A DNA stretch of 64,000 bases, taken from NCBI GenBank assembly GCA_947381945.1, contig CANCXM010000007.1, forward strand, positions 43,078 through 107,077. The letters are read 5' to 3'. The position numbers and the translations under genes are program-made. Source of the stretch: an uncultured Muribaculaceae bacterium. Lineage in GTDB: Bacteria; Bacteroidota; Bacteroidia; Bacteroidales; Muribaculaceae. The notes below the pieces were generated by a model. The model ran no database searches. It had not been told where the DNA came from and worked only from the letters and a program-made list of their open reading frames with translations. The stretch's first letter is position 1, and each line of letters begins with the position of its first letter. This document shows, piece after piece, positions 17,928-26,939 of the stretch.

Positions 17928-18359
17928 TTAATCGAGCTTGATTTCAGCCTCCGACATCTCGTCATACTCCTCCCAATCAGGGTCATTTTCCGTATAAATG
18001 GTCAGAGGAAGCAAGGGGAAGGAAGCCAACGCCTCGTTGAGCTTGCGGCCGAAGATATGGGTGCTGAGGGTATAGAAAATCCAGTCGCGCTGATTATCGC
18101 CGGTAAAGATTCCTGTCAGCACAGCCACAGGGTCCTTCCTGAATTCATTCTGCAAGGCATCCTGCACTTCCTCCATGAGAGTGGAGGTCTCCTTGTCGGG
18201 CATACCGCTTGCATCCCCCTCATACTTCCATGTCACCTCGACACGGATATTGAAGCGGGGATTCGAACGGAATTTCTCGACATCCTTGCGTCCGGTGACA
18301 AGGATTAGTTTTCCCGACTCGCTTTCGGTGGGAGCCGTCCACCATGTTCCGTTATCCAT
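17928..18359 (-). CDS. DUF695 domain protein
   Basis: A 143-residue cytoplasmic protein. VAVLTGIFTGDNQRDWIFYT followed by NDPDWEEY near the C-terminus is the DUF695 pattern. Function unknown; some family members are fused to other domains, but here it stands alone. It lies downstream of mltD on the same strand (90 bp gap) and could share that transcript. Confidence 0.75.
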   Translation of the reverse strand: MDNGTWWTAPTESESGKLILVTGRKDVEKFRSNPRFNIRVEVTWKYEGDASGMPDKETSTLMEEVQDALQNEFRKDPVAVLTGIFTGDNQRDWIFYTLSTHIFGRKLNEALASFPLLPLTIYTENDPDWEEYDEMSEAEIKLD

Positions 18360-18449
18360 AAGATTATGAGATTTATATTGCGTTAAGTCCGGGCCGGTCC
18401 ACCTGTCGATATGCCTGATTGCGACCTTCCCGGTATAACTACAACAATC

Positions 18450-20189
18450 TTAGCGTCTTCTTTTCTTTCTCGCAGTAGTTTTCTTGGCGGTGGCCTTCTT
18501 TGCAGGAATCTTGAGATTCTGACCCATGCGGATGTTTGTGCTCTTGCCCATACCGTTGGCGGCCTGGATTGCAGCCACAGTCGTCCCGTATTTCGCAGCA
18601 ATCTTGCCGAGGGTCTCGCCCTTCCTCACCTTGTGGTTCGTCGCCTTGGGTGCAGCTGCCTTGGCTGCAGTGGCTGCCTTAGCGGGAGCCTTGGCTGTGG
18701 TAGATGCTGATGACGTACGGCTTGTAGCGGCTGCTGCCTGCGGATCGTTCTTGACAGCCTCTCGGAGTTCCTGCGGGCTCACCTGAGCAACTTCCGAAGC
18801 GGCAACAACCTTCACATTGTCGGGACTTACGCGCTCAAACACTTCGATTTTCAGTTCATCGCCCTCTTTGACCTTTCCACGGCGGAGCTTGTTCCAACGC
18901 TTGATGTCGGTCGCCGAAACTCCGTATTGACGCGCGATGTCACGAAGGCTTTCCCCTCGCGTTACGACGTGGGTCTTGACTGTCATGCGCTCAACCTGCT
19001 GTGTCTGTGCAATCTCATTGTTCGTGTCGGCATTCACCGTCTGGAGGCTTGCGCTTGCAAGATTGGCCATCCCGTTGTCACCGACCGGAAGTGCGGGTTC
19101 GGCAGAGGTCAGTCCGGGTTCAACGTGGCTGCGGCGAGTGTAGAGTTCGGAATCGTATGCAAGAATGTTTTTCTCGCTCATGACGTAGCTCAGACACTGC
19201 TGCGTCGGGAGAGTAAGGGTATAGGGTCGGTAATCGCCGGGAATCACATCCTTCAGATACTGCGGGTTGAGCATCCTAATCTCATCAACCGGAATATTGA
19301 GGACAGCGGCAATCTGGTTGAAGTGGACATATTTGTTCACCACGACTGTGTCGGTTGTCAGATGTCGCTTGATGATTGTGGGGCTGATGCCATGATTGCC
19401 GTAATAGTTCATCACATAGTTGGCGGCGATGAATACGGGGACATATCCGCGGGTCTCGGCGGGAAGGAACTCATAGATTTCCCAAAAATCCTTCTTTCCC
19501 TCACCGGCACGGCGGAGCGCCTTGTTAACATTACCGGGACCGCAGTTGTAGGCGGCGATGGCAAGCGACCAGTCATTGTATATCTCATGGAGCTGCTTGA
19601 GATAGCGGGCTGCATTGCGTGATGAAAGCCGGGGGTCACGGCGCTCGTCGACAAGCGAATTGACCTCCATGCCAAGACCCTTGGCGGTAGCGGGCATGAA
19701 CTGCCAGAGACCGGCAGCTCCCGCACGCGAGATGGCATTGGGATTGATGGCCGATTCAATCACCGGAAGATACTGCAGTTCGGTGGGCATTCCCTCCTTG
19801 ATAAGTTCCTCAACGAATATCGGACCGTAATAGCTATGAAGGGCGAGCATATCGGCCACGAGCGTACGCTTCTTGTTGAGATACATGTTGATGAAGTTCC
19901 CGACAAGCGAGTTATACGGAAGTTCAATCTCGGTAGGAAGGACCTTCAGCCTCTGCTCATAGTCCGCCGGAGTGGCGTTTTTGTTGTCGCCAAGGTCTGA
20001 GCCGGGAACGACATAATTCTTTATATAGAAGTTTTCTTCAAGTAGACGGGTCTGTGTCTCGAAACTTTCAGGGGCTATTATATTGTCGTCTGTTATGGAT
20101 TGCTTTATGTCAAGTATCGACCTCGCGCTGATGGTGCCGAATGCCGAGATACCGAGAGCAAGCAATGTGGCAAGGATTGATTTCTTCAT
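18450..20189 (-). CDS. mltD: Membrane-bound lytic transglycosylase, MltD-like with two LysM domains
   Basis: A 579-residue exported murein hydrolase that cuts the MurNAc-GlcNAc bond to make 1,6-anhydro ends. Signal peptide at the N-terminus; SLT domain at about 115-240 with catalytic Glu145 in VIESAINPNAIS, plus GLWQFMPATAKGLGM and AYNCGPGNVNKAL. LysM repeats follow at about 408-452 and 518-563, separated by an Ala/Thr-rich linker; the C-terminus is a basic tail (KKATAKKTTARKKRRR). It is 46 bp downstream of the DUF5683 gene in the parA-parB-DUF5683-mltD order common in Bacteroidetes. Confidence 0.92.
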   Translation of the reverse strand: MKKSILATLLALGISAFGTISARSILDIKQSITDDNIIAPESFETQTRLLEENFYIKNYVVPGSDLGDNKNATPADYEQRLKVLPTEIELPYNSLVGNFINMYLNKKRTLVADMLALHSYYGPIFVEELIKEGMPTELQYLPVIESAINPNAISRAGAAGLWQFMPATAKGLGMEVNSLVDERRDPRLSSRNAARYLKQLHEIYNDWSLAIAAYNCGPGNVNKALRRAGEGKKDFWEIYEFLPAETRGYVPVFIAANYVMNYYGNHGISPTIIKRHLTTDTVVVNKYVHFNQIAAVLNIPVDEIRMLNPQYLKDVIPGDYRPYTLTLPTQQCLSYVMSEKNILAYDSELYTRRSHVEPGLTSAEPALPVGDNGMANLASASLQTVNADTNNEIAQTQQVERMTVKTHVVTRGESLRDIARQYGVSATDIKRWNKLRRGKVKEGDELKIEVFERVSPDNVKVVAASEVAQVSPQELREAVKNDPQAAAATSRTSSASTTAKAPAKAATAAKAAAPKATNHKVRKGETLGKIAAKYGTTVAAIQAANGMGKSTNIRMGQNLKIPAKKATAKKTTARKKRRR

Positions 20190-20235
20190 TTTATGGTATA
20201 TCTAAGACTGTGTGGAGAGTTGAAGTGATAGGAGT

Positions 20236-21138
20236 TCAGAAGTTCAGTGCCCAGTAGAACCCTACGCTCGGAAGCGAAAGTTTCCCCGGATTGTCGCCAG
20301 GAAGCAGTGTCGGAGCTATGTCGACACTCAGGTCAGGCGTAATGTCAAAGTGGGCGAGCTGCGCATCGACGTAGGCATCAATCATGGCTATTGCATAGAC
20401 ACCGACCATACAGATGATGCAGAGGTCACGGTTGCGCCGGTAATAGTTCTTACGACGGCGCAGCAGGTCGGTGAGCCATGTCTTGTCGAGATCCTCTTCC
20501 TTGACCGTCGGTGCAAAGAAGTCCATATAGCTTTTTGTCGTCGGGTCATTGTCCATTATATCGGAATAGGCACGCGTGTAGTCGCGCAACATCGTATTGT
20601 TCCAGTTTGTAGCATAGCCGAGGCCCATATAGGCTCCCACCACAATCGGCAATTTCCAGTATCTGCGGTTGTAGAGCTGTCCGAGTCCCGGGAACAGAGC
20701 CGACATCCATACGGCTTTAGTCGGGTTGGGCGTAAACGTGAATTTCTGCTCAACCTTCAGCCCGGCAATGGAATCGTTTGGATTAGGCATTGGCGCATTG
20801 ACTACAGCAACGGAGTCGATGGGAATGATTCTCACCGAGTCACCGTCGACAGAGAGGCTGTCGAGCACCACCATTGAGGGCTGAGTGAGTGGCTGTCCGA
20901 TGATGATGCTGTCAGGCAATTCTTTTGCGGGATTAGAGGGTCGGCGCTGAGGTCTGACAGGGCGGTTAGGCTTGACCGGACGCTGCCGGGCGACTGAATC
21001 TGTCACCACCGGAGATGCCTGCTGAAGATTTTCAGAAAAAATGTTAAACGGGCATGTCAGCACGATTATAATCATGCCGACAAGCACGCTCACAAGAGGT
21101 CTTATGTAGTTATTATCTTTTTCCGCTGCTGATTGCAT
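20236..21138 (-). CDS. DUF5683 membrane protein
   Basis: A 300-residue protein with an N-terminal membrane segment (about 15-30), a proline/arginine-rich linker (about 50-70) and the DUF5683 signature AVWMSALFPGLGQLYNRRYWK (about 142-162) leading into hydrophobic helices. Function unknown, but the gene is conserved between parB and cell-wall genes in Bacteroidetes, which suggests a link to envelope growth or division (inference). Confidence 0.82.
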   Translation of the reverse strand: MQSAAEKDNNYIRPLVSVLVGMIIIVLTCPFNIFSENLQQASPVVTDSVARQRPVKPNRPVRPQRRPSNPAKELPDSIIIGQPLTQPSMVVLDSLSVDGDSVRIIPIDSVAVVNAPMPNPNDSIAGLKVEQKFTFTPNPTKAVWMSALFPGLGQLYNRRYWKLPIVVGAYMGLGYATNWNNTMLRDYTRAYSDIMDNDPTTKSYMDFFAPTVKEEDLDKTWLTDLLRRRKNYYRRNRDLCIICMVGVYAIAMIDAYVDAQLAHFDITPDLSVDIAPTLLPGDNPGKLSLPSVGFYWALNF

Positions 21139-21212
21139 TTGTTCTTATGCGACTGTAGTTCAAACGATTGGCCATTCACAAGAGCGGCATCCGCCGGTCC
21201 GTGTCCAACCGT

Positions 21213-22094
21213 TCACTGCTTTGCAGTGTCAAAGATAGCAATTAATCTTTCAAGTTCCGCCTCATCGCGGAAGGAAAATGATATTTTTCCCTTGCCGGAG
21301 GAGTCGCAAGTCAGCTTGACAGGGGTGCTGAAACGCTGCGAGAGGTGATTTTTTAAAATATCATAATCATTGTTAGAAAATCTTTTGCTCTCCTCTGCCG
21401 GAGTCTTACCTTCGAGCGCGGCCTGCTGATACTTCTTGGCAAGTTCCTCGACACGGCGCACCGAAAGCCCCTGTTTAAGTATCTCCTCATAGAGACGCAA
21501 CTGAAGCTTGGGGTCGTCGATGCTCAGCAGAGCGCGGGCATGACCCATGTCGATGCGCTTGTCGCGCAATCCGAGCTGAACCTCAGCGGGCAGACGGAGC
21601 AGACGCAGGAAGTTGGCGATGGTCGTGCGCTTCTTGCCGATTCGTTCGCTGAGCCGTTCCTGCGTAAGATCGTATTGCTCGATGAGCTTCTTGAATGTCA
21701 GGGCAATTTCAATCGCGTTGAGATCCTCACGCTGGATGTTCTCTATGAGGGCCATCTCGGTCAGCTCCGCATCGTTGGCGGTGCGGATATAGGCAGGGAC
21801 AGTTGTCAGCCCGGCCATCTTTGCAGCGCGGTAACGGCGCTCACCTGCAATTATCTGATATGTGTCCGGCCCGGTCTTGCGCAATGACAGGGGCTGGATT
21901 ATACCTAACTCACGGATTGAACGCGAGAGTTCCTCCAGCGCCTCCTCGTCAAACAGAGTTCGGGGCTGGTCAGGGTTGGGTGAGATTCTTGAAATCTCTA
22001 TATCGTTTATAGCTGATGTGCCACGGGCTGGAGCATCGTCCATTGCGATGAGCGAATCAAGCCCACGGCCAAGAGCCGGACGTTTCGGCAGCAT
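21213..22094 (-). CDS. parB: Chromosome partitioning protein ParB
   Basis: A 293-residue ParB/Spo0J protein that binds parS and loads onto origin-proximal DNA. The N-terminal CTP-binding domain contains the box II GERRYRAAKMAGL and ALIENIQREDLNAIE; a helix-turn-helix segment follows (LTQERLSERIGKKRTTIANFLRLLRLP). Length is typical. It lies 151 bp after parA. No canonical parS was recognised in the window. Confidence 0.95.
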   Translation of the reverse strand: MLPKRPALGRGLDSLIAMDDAPARGTSAINDIEISRISPNPDQPRTLFDEEALEELSRSIRELGIIQPLSLRKTGPDTYQIIAGERRYRAAKMAGLTTVPAYIRTANDAELTEMALIENIQREDLNAIEIALTFKKLIEQYDLTQERLSERIGKKRTTIANFLRLLRLPAEVQLGLRDKRIDMGHARALLSIDDPKLQLRLYEEILKQGLSVRRVEELAKKYQQAALEGKTPAEESKRFSNNDYDILKNHLSQRFSTPVKLTCDSSGKGKISFSFRDEAELERLIAIFDTAKQ

Positions 22095-22121
22095 TGTTGT
22101 TTCTCCTAATTAATTAATCAA

Positions 22122-22146
22122 AACTGTTTAATCAAGCCAAACAGTT
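22122..22146. promoter_or_regulatory. Inverted repeat between parA and parB
   Basis: Perfect 8-bp inverted repeat AACTGTTT (22122-22129) and AAACAGTT (22139-22146) with a 9-nt spacer, 28 bp before the parB start. Could be an operator for parB or an mRNA stem. Confidence 0.4.
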
Positions 22147-22185
22147 AATTCACAACGGGTAAAAATGTCAACGACAAATCCACCC

Positions 22186-22243
22186 ATCATGAATTACGAA
22201 TTATGCATTATGAATTATGCATCATGAATCATGCATAATGGAT
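22186..22243. repeat. Palindromic ATGAATTATGCAT-type repeat
   Basis: Short overlapping units of the form ATGAATTATGCAT and its reverse complement run through about 58 bp between parA and parB. The tract can fold on itself in either strand. Confidence 0.6.
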
Positions 22244-22245
22244 TT

Positions 22246-23022
22246 TCACGAAGCCATCGCCCTGTTTTTCGAGATAAGCTCGCGGGCGAGGGAGATGTGA
22301 GATGTCGCGCCTCTCGACAGCGGATCATAGAGCAGCGCGGGAAGACCGTGGCTCGGAGCCTCGCTGAGACGGATGTTGCGGGGAATGACAGTGTCGAACA
22401 CCATTGGGCCGAAGTGGCCTTTCAGTTCCTCATAAATCTGGTTTGCGAGACGCAGGCGCGCATCATACATCGTCAGCAGGAAGCCTTCGATTTCGAGAGT
22501 CGGGTTGAGTTTCGATTTGATGATGCGGATAGTGTTGAGGAGCTTGGTGATTCCTTCAAGGGCGAAATATTCAGCCTGGACGGGGATAATCACGGAATTG
22601 GCGGCAGTGAGCGCGTTGACCGTGATGAGACCGAGCGATGGAGAGCAGTCAATCAGGATGTAGTCATAGTTGTCGGCAACCCGTCCGATGGCTTTCTTCA
22701 GCACGTTCTCGCGCGAAGGCTTGTTGATAAGCTCGATCTCAGCTCCCGCGAGGTCAATGCGCGAACCGACGAGTTCAAGCCCCTCGCAGCAGGTGGCCAC
22801 CTGCGATCCTGCAACGGGATAGTCGTCGACGAGACATTCGTAAATCGACGAAGCCATTGATTTCGGGTCGATACCGTAGCCCGATGTGGCATTTGCCTGC
22901 GGGTCGGCATCAATGATGAGAGTCTTTTTCCCTTCGGCTGCAAGAGAGGCCGCAAGATTGATGGTTGTCGTGGTTTTTCCTACACCGCCCTTCTGATTGG
23001 CGATAGCAATGATTTTACCCAT
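22246..23022 (-). CDS. parA: Chromosome partitioning ATPase ParA/Soj
   Basis: A 258-residue deviant Walker-type ATPase that positions ParB-bound origins. The deviant Walker A motif KGGVGKTTTT starts at residue 11; Walker A' IDADPQANAT and Walker B YILIDCSPSLG are visible. The start at 23022 is chosen because MGKIIAIANQKGG is the normal N-terminus; the longer reading adds an unlikely 18 residues. Upstream, the minus strand has TTACTTTG (23050-23057), one mismatch from the -7 consensus. Confidence 0.95.
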   Translation of the reverse strand: MGKIIAIANQKGGVGKTTTTINLAASLAAEGKKTLIIDADPQANATSGYGIDPKSMASSIYECLVDDYPVAGSQVATCCEGLELVGSRIDLAGAEIELINKPSRENVLKKAIGRVADNYDYILIDCSPSLGLITVNALTAANSVIIPVQAEYFALEGITKLLNTIRIIKSKLNPTLEIEGFLLTMYDARLRLANQIYEELKGHFGPMVFDTVIPRNIRLSEAPSHGLPALLYDPLSRGATSHISLARELISKNRAMAS

Positions 23023-23281
23023 AAGGTCTTTGTTATCAATTTTATGATGCAAAGTAACGAAATATATTGCTAACAATCACTCTCTCAACCCCCAAAACGT
23101 GTTAAAATGTTGAAAACTCACCCCGAATGTTAATAAACATGCCTATAAACTTTCAACCGCCGTCAAATGTTAAATAAATAAACACTTACATAGCGCCAAC
23201 GCTATGCTTCCGCAACGTTCCCGCTACCCGCTATTTTTGTCTGCTTCAACTATTTTTCCGTAAATTACAACTGTTTATATT

Positions 23282-24730
23282 ATGAGACGATTTATAACTT
23301 TGACGATTGCCCTCTCACTTGGTGCCCTCGGGATGTGGGCCGACAGTCAGAGTGAGCTCAACGCCCATCTGAAGGCTTACAACACACGCATCTCCGCCCA
23401 CCAATATCTTCCGGCAGCCCAGTCGGTCGCTTCGGCCGCATCAGTCTGCGCGGATGCCAAGAACTACGACGGTGCCTTCCGTCTGATAGGAAACTTCGAC
23501 CAGGCTCTCGCCAAGGCCGGAATAGGCCCCGACTCCCTTCCCGCCGTGCGCTACACGGCCGAAAAAGCCCGCTATGACACATATCGCCGCTTGAAAAACA
23601 ATGCCTCCGCGCTCAAATCGCTCTCGAAGATGGGCGCCTATGCAAAGAAGGCAGGGACAAAGGAAATTACTTCCGACATGCTCTTCAACGAAGCCCAGTA
23701 TTACTACTCCGTTGACCAGAACGCCAAAGGCGACCTCTGTATCGCGCGCCTTATCAAGCAGTTCGACAGCTCCAAGGACTATAAGGGCGCCGACAAGGCT
23801 TACAAGGAAATCATCAATCGCGCCGTGTCGTCGGGCGATGCCGAACTCGTCGAGCACACCTACGAGAGCTACATGACATGGTCTGACTCCATCGAAGCCA
23901 TCACCGCCGACACCGAACTCGGCAAGGTCAAGAAGGAATTTGCCGAATCGCAGGAGACAATCGCTGAAAAAGACCACACCATCGCAGCGCGCACCGGTTG
24001 GATCGTGACCTTCGTCACTCTTTTCGTCATCGCTCTCGCCGCTCTCGGTATCGGCGCACTGTTCTATTTCCGCATACTTGCCAAGAACCGCAAGATGAAG
24101 AAGACCGTGCAGGCTGCCAACGCACAGAGTGCCGCCAAGAGTGCCATCCTCCACAATATGTCGTCGCAGATGGAACCGACCCTCGAACGTCTTGACCAGT
24201 CAGACCCCGCCGTCCAGAACCTTCGTGGCTACGTCAAGCGCGTAGGCGAGCTTTCCGATGTTGAAAACTCCGAAGGCCATAGCGCAGATTCGCTCGAAGA
24301 GGTCAATCTCGACACCTTCTGTGAGACAATAGTTGCGAAAGTCAGACCGCTTGTCAAACCGCGCGTGGTCATCACCCTCAACGGCACCAAGGGTTATGCA
24401 CTCATCAATCCGGAGGAAGTAGGCAAAATTCTCACCCATCTTCTTGAAAATGCTGCGAAATACACACCCGAAGGTGGCAAAATCACCCTTACATATAAGA
24501 AACGTGGAGCCAAAGTCCATCAGTTCATCGTCACCGACTCAGGCCCCGGTGTCCCCGAAGCCGAACGCGAAACACTCTTCACAGCCTTCTCGTCGCAATG
24601 CGACATCGCCGAAGGCGACCGTCTCGGCCTCCCCATCTGCGCTCTCCGTGCCGAAAAAATCAACGGCAACCTCGCCCTCGACCCGGAAGTCACCACCGGC
24701 GCCTCCTTCGTCCTTACCATCCACAATTAA
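23282..24730 (+). CDS. Histidine-kinase-like membrane protein lacking the phosphoacceptor histidine
   Basis: A 482-residue protein: signal peptide (1-20), a helical, TPR-like periplasmic domain (about 25-235), one membrane helix (240-262), a short dimerisation segment and a HATPase domain (about 340-480). In the H-box the usual SHE is replaced: KSAILHNMSSQMEP (286-299) has Ser-Ser-Gln. The ATPase keeps the N-box asparagine (LLENAAKYT, Asn390) and G1 box (DSGPGVPE, 419-426), but G2 is weak (DRLGLPIC). No receiver or response regulator gene is adjacent. It may be a pseudokinase or ATP-binding sensor that works through a partner. It is transcribed divergently from parA. Confidence 0.8.
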   Translation: MRRFITLTIALSLGALGMWADSQSELNAHLKAYNTRISAHQYLPAAQSVASAASVCADAKNYDGAFRLIGNFDQALAKAGIGPDSLPAVRYTAEKARYDTYRRLKNNASALKSLSKMGAYAKKAGTKEITSDMLFNEAQYYYSVDQNAKGDLCIARLIKQFDSSKDYKGADKAYKEIINRAVSSGDAELVEHTYESYMTWSDSIEAITADTELGKVKKEFAESQETIAEKDHTIAARTGWIVTFVTLFVIALAALGIGALFYFRILAKNRKMKKTVQAANAQSAAKSAILHNMSSQMEPTLERLDQSDPAVQNLRGYVKRVGELSDVENSEGHSADSLEEVNLDTFCETIVAKVRPLVKPRVVITLNGTKGYALINPEEVGKILTHLLENAAKYTPEGGKITLTYKKRGAKVHQFIVTDSGPGVPEAERETLFTAFSSQCDIAEGDRLGLPICALRAEKINGNLALDPEVTTGASFVLTIHN

Positions 24731-24872
24731 TATATCCCCTAATATATCCCCCTTTTAATACATCAATTAATACACTCACACTTTAATACATAATACATTC
24801 CCCCCTTTTCCACTAATTTAATTCATGCGGCTGCCTGACCGCAGTCACAGAAAGGAGGTGTTCAAAACCCTG

Positions 24873-24908
24873 TTGCGGGTGTGGCGTCATCAACCGCCAC
24901 ACCCGCAA
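24873..24908. terminator. 14-bp perfect hairpin downstream of the kinase-like gene
   Basis: Arms TTGCGGGTGTGGCG (24873-24886) and CGCCACACCCGCAA (24895-24908) with an 8-nt loop. No T-tract follows on either strand, so a structured RNA is as likely as a terminator. Confidence 0.5.
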
Positions 24909-25301
24909 AAACATGTAAAAGGCTGGCTATAACTACCCCCTTAAATTACTCCAATGCCGTTCCTCCTATCGCCTTTTTCAATAGTCATAGAAACTATCCA
25001 CGCTCCAAAAAAACTACCTTCCATCATATAGACTTCAAGCAGACAACTCCGAAGTTTTGCCATAACTGAACATGAAACCAATCTGACTTCCATTAGTCGT
25101 AAACACACCGTTTCTTGTAACACGGCCACAACACCACTCAAAATCAATATCATACAAATTAAAAGGCACACAAAAAAAATATACGATGTGAAGTAGTTAG
25201 TGGAAATGTATTTTTGGAAATTTAGCATTTATTTTATTTAATTCTAATGATTTTCTTAAATTTCTATCGAAAGGGACACACTGTAAGTAAAATAAAATCC
25301 G

Positions 25302-25309
25302 TACATTTG
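25302..25309 (+). promoter_or_regulatory. -7 element upstream of the structured leader
   Basis: TACATTTG matches the -7 consensus; transcription from it would start near 25316, within or just after a GAGATATATCTC palindrome, and run through the structured leader into the lipoprotein gene at 25569. No clear -33 element. Confidence 0.5.
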
Positions 25310-25370
25310 CATCCGATGAGATATATCTCGTCACGACATTTTGAAAATAAGAAGCGTTATGCTCATCTTG

Positions 25371-25489
25371 TAAACTGAAAACGTAGGAAATTTTCAATTG
25401 ATGCAAGAGATAGCATAGTGGTTCTCACGCATATGCGTGGGTCACTATTGTTACATCTGCATCAAAGGTTTCCTACGACCATCAGTTTA
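25371..25489 (+). ncRNA. Candidate structured leader RNA (nested hairpin)
   Basis: A single nested stem is formed by four paired segments: TAAACTGA (25371-25378) with TCAGTTTA (25482-25489); CGTAGGAAA (25382-25390) with TTTCCTACG (25469-25477); GATGCA (25400-25405) with TGCATC (25458-25463); ATAGTG (25415-25420) with CACTAT (25443-25448). The tip is the perfect 14-nt palindrome CACGCATATGCGTG (25426-25439). It ends 79 nt before the lipoprotein start. It resembles no riboswitch class I know; it could be a cis-regulatory RNA or a mobile-element remnant. Confidence 0.6.
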
Positions 25490-25568
25490 GACGTGGCATA
25501 GTTGGCTCACGTTTCTGCATTATAACTTAACTCTCTCCCATGAGCCAAATGGAGAATTGTAGGAACTT

Positions 25569-26291
25569 ATGAAAAAGATTTTGTTCTCATTGTCATTGTT
25601 GGTTGGACTGCTTGTAACTTCATGCAGCGATGACAGTACGTTTTTCAACGAGCCTTCGCCAATCCGTGCCTATGAAACCGATGCTGAGATTTTGGCACAG
25701 TTCGTAGATGTAGATAACGCCACAGGTGCGTTTTTCATCAATCCCGATAAGAAAATCAATGCCTCCGATTATGTAGTCAACCGTAGTCGGGAGGAGTTAA
25801 TGATGGTCAGCTTCGTAAACCGTGACAAGTTCAGCCGAGAAATGGAGGATGTCAATGTAATGATTCGATCTATAAAGCAGTCCGGCATATCAACAGCTAT
25901 TATCTATTTTACTTATTCGTCAGATAAACTGATTGAAGGTGGCTCATCTGATGACTTCACGATTGAGAAGTTGGCTGTGCCTTCAAGAAACGTAACACCA
26001 CTTGCTCAAATGATAGTGACTTCGGAACAAAACGATGCCAGACAGTTTTATGCACCTCGATATGTTACCATGAATGTGTCAGCCAACAGTTCATCAAAAT
26101 TCTATCTATATCAGATTTCTTTGGGTGACACCTCAAATCCTGATGCCGGGATATTGATGGTCGCCGGATTGAATACACCCCAGCCCAATCATTCTTACAT
26201 CATTACAAATAATGGCAATTCTGATTGGCTCTCAGTCAAAGGTATGAATCTTGTCGGTGACGGAACGCTCTCCGTCTCATTTACAGAATGA
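25569..26291 (+). CDS. Lipoprotein of unknown function
   Basis: A 240-residue protein with lipoprotein signal MKKILFSLSLLVGLLVTSC (Cys19). The mature part is probably beta-rich, with no catalytic motif recognised. Segments such as TAIIYFTYSSDKLIEG and PRYVTMNVSANSSSKFYLYQISLGD suggest an extracellular beta-sandwich. The gene is AT-rich relative to the core genes around it. It overlaps the next lipoprotein gene by 4 bp (ATGA), so the two are translationally coupled and probably function together. A long structured leader precedes it. Confidence 0.75.
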   Translation: MKKILFSLSLLVGLLVTSCSDDSTFFNEPSPIRAYETDAEILAQFVDVDNATGAFFINPDKKINASDYVVNRSREELMMVSFVNRDKFSREMEDVNVMIRSIKQSGISTAIIYFTYSSDKLIEGGSSDDFTIEKLAVPSRNVTPLAQMIVTSEQNDARQFYAPRYVTMNVSANSSSKFYLYQISLGDTSNPDAGILMVAGLNTPQPNHSYIITNNGNSDWLSVKGMNLVGDGTLSVSFTE

Positions 26292-26743
26292 GAACTATAC
26301 TATCCACCTTGTTACTATCCTTATTGATGACACTGTCATCATGTGAAGGAAAATCGGGCTATCTTGATGATGATCAACAAGGCACTGTTGCCATGCTCAC
26401 AGATGTGGAATGGCTAATGGTGTGGGCTGATTACGGAAGTCTTGGAGAGGAAACGTATGAGGCAGAAACGGACATATATAGGTTTGAACGTTCCGGCAAA
26501 GGGTGGTTTGCTAATGGATCATGGCTTGACAGCGACAAAAAAGATGGTATCGGCTATTTCCAATGGACGTTCACTACTGAGAACTTTTCAGTAATATGTA
26601 TGGCTGGCTATATTGAAGGCTATTGGCTGATAGAAAAACTCACGCCAAATGAATTATGGGTAACTTCTGCGCCTCAGGACCCGGTACTTTATCCATCACA
26701 AGACAACAGAAGATATAAATTCAAAGCCCGCAAAATAAAATAG
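26288..26743 (+). CDS. Small lipoprotein of unknown function
   Basis: A 151-residue lipoprotein (signal ending MTLSSC, Cys19). The mature part contains YRFERSGKGWFANGSW, FQWTFTTENFSVICM and ELWVTSAP, a pattern of short strands reminiscent of lipocalin-like Bacteroidetes lipoproteins; the family is not certain. The ATG overlaps the stop of the preceding lipoprotein gene. The pair forms a small accessory operon in an AT-rich region. Confidence 0.7.
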   Translation: MRTILSTLLLSLLMTLSSCEGKSGYLDDDQQGTVAMLTDVEWLMVWADYGSLGEETYEAETDIYRFERSGKGWFANGSWLDSDKKDGIGYFQWTFTTENFSVICMAGYIEGYWLIEKLTPNELWVTSAPQDPVLYPSQDNRRYKFKARKIK

Positions 26744-26900
26744 CCACAATACAGAGGAAATAAGACGATAAGTCTCAATAATATTTACACTTGTTAATTC
26801 CTTACCTACTTTATTATAGCACATTCAGCAAAAATATCATTGATATTGTTAAACTAAATCATATTGCACACAGTAATTATGTTATTATGCTGATTATGTG

Positions 26901-26908
26901 TAGCTTTG
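26901..26908 (+). promoter_or_regulatory. -7 element of the membrane protein gene
   Basis: TAGCTTTG, an exact TAnnTTTG match 32 bp before the ATG at 26940. Confidence 0.5.
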
Positions 26909-26939
26909 TGCCTATTAATGTTAAATAAACACACATAAA

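Larger units (their letters stand above)
24731..25370. other. AT-rich intergenic stretch
   Basis: No gene is well supported. It begins with several ATATCCCC/TAATACA-like short repeats (24730-24790), then a 14-bp hairpin (24873-24908). A minus-strand reading frame at 24941-25228 could encode 95 residues with one hydrophobic segment, but it lacks family resemblance and may be chance. A plus-strand -7 match lies at 25302-25309. Confidence 0.6.

Noticed and set aside
21213..23281. parS site and replication origin next to parAB
   Set aside because: No sequence close to the canonical 16-bp parS palindrome was recognised, and no dnaA or DnaA-box cluster was seen.
24941..25228. 95-residue minus-strand frame with a hydrophobic segment
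   Set aside because: No family resemblance, no promoter match, cysteine-rich odd composition; more likely chance in AT-rich DNA, though a decayed gene is possible.
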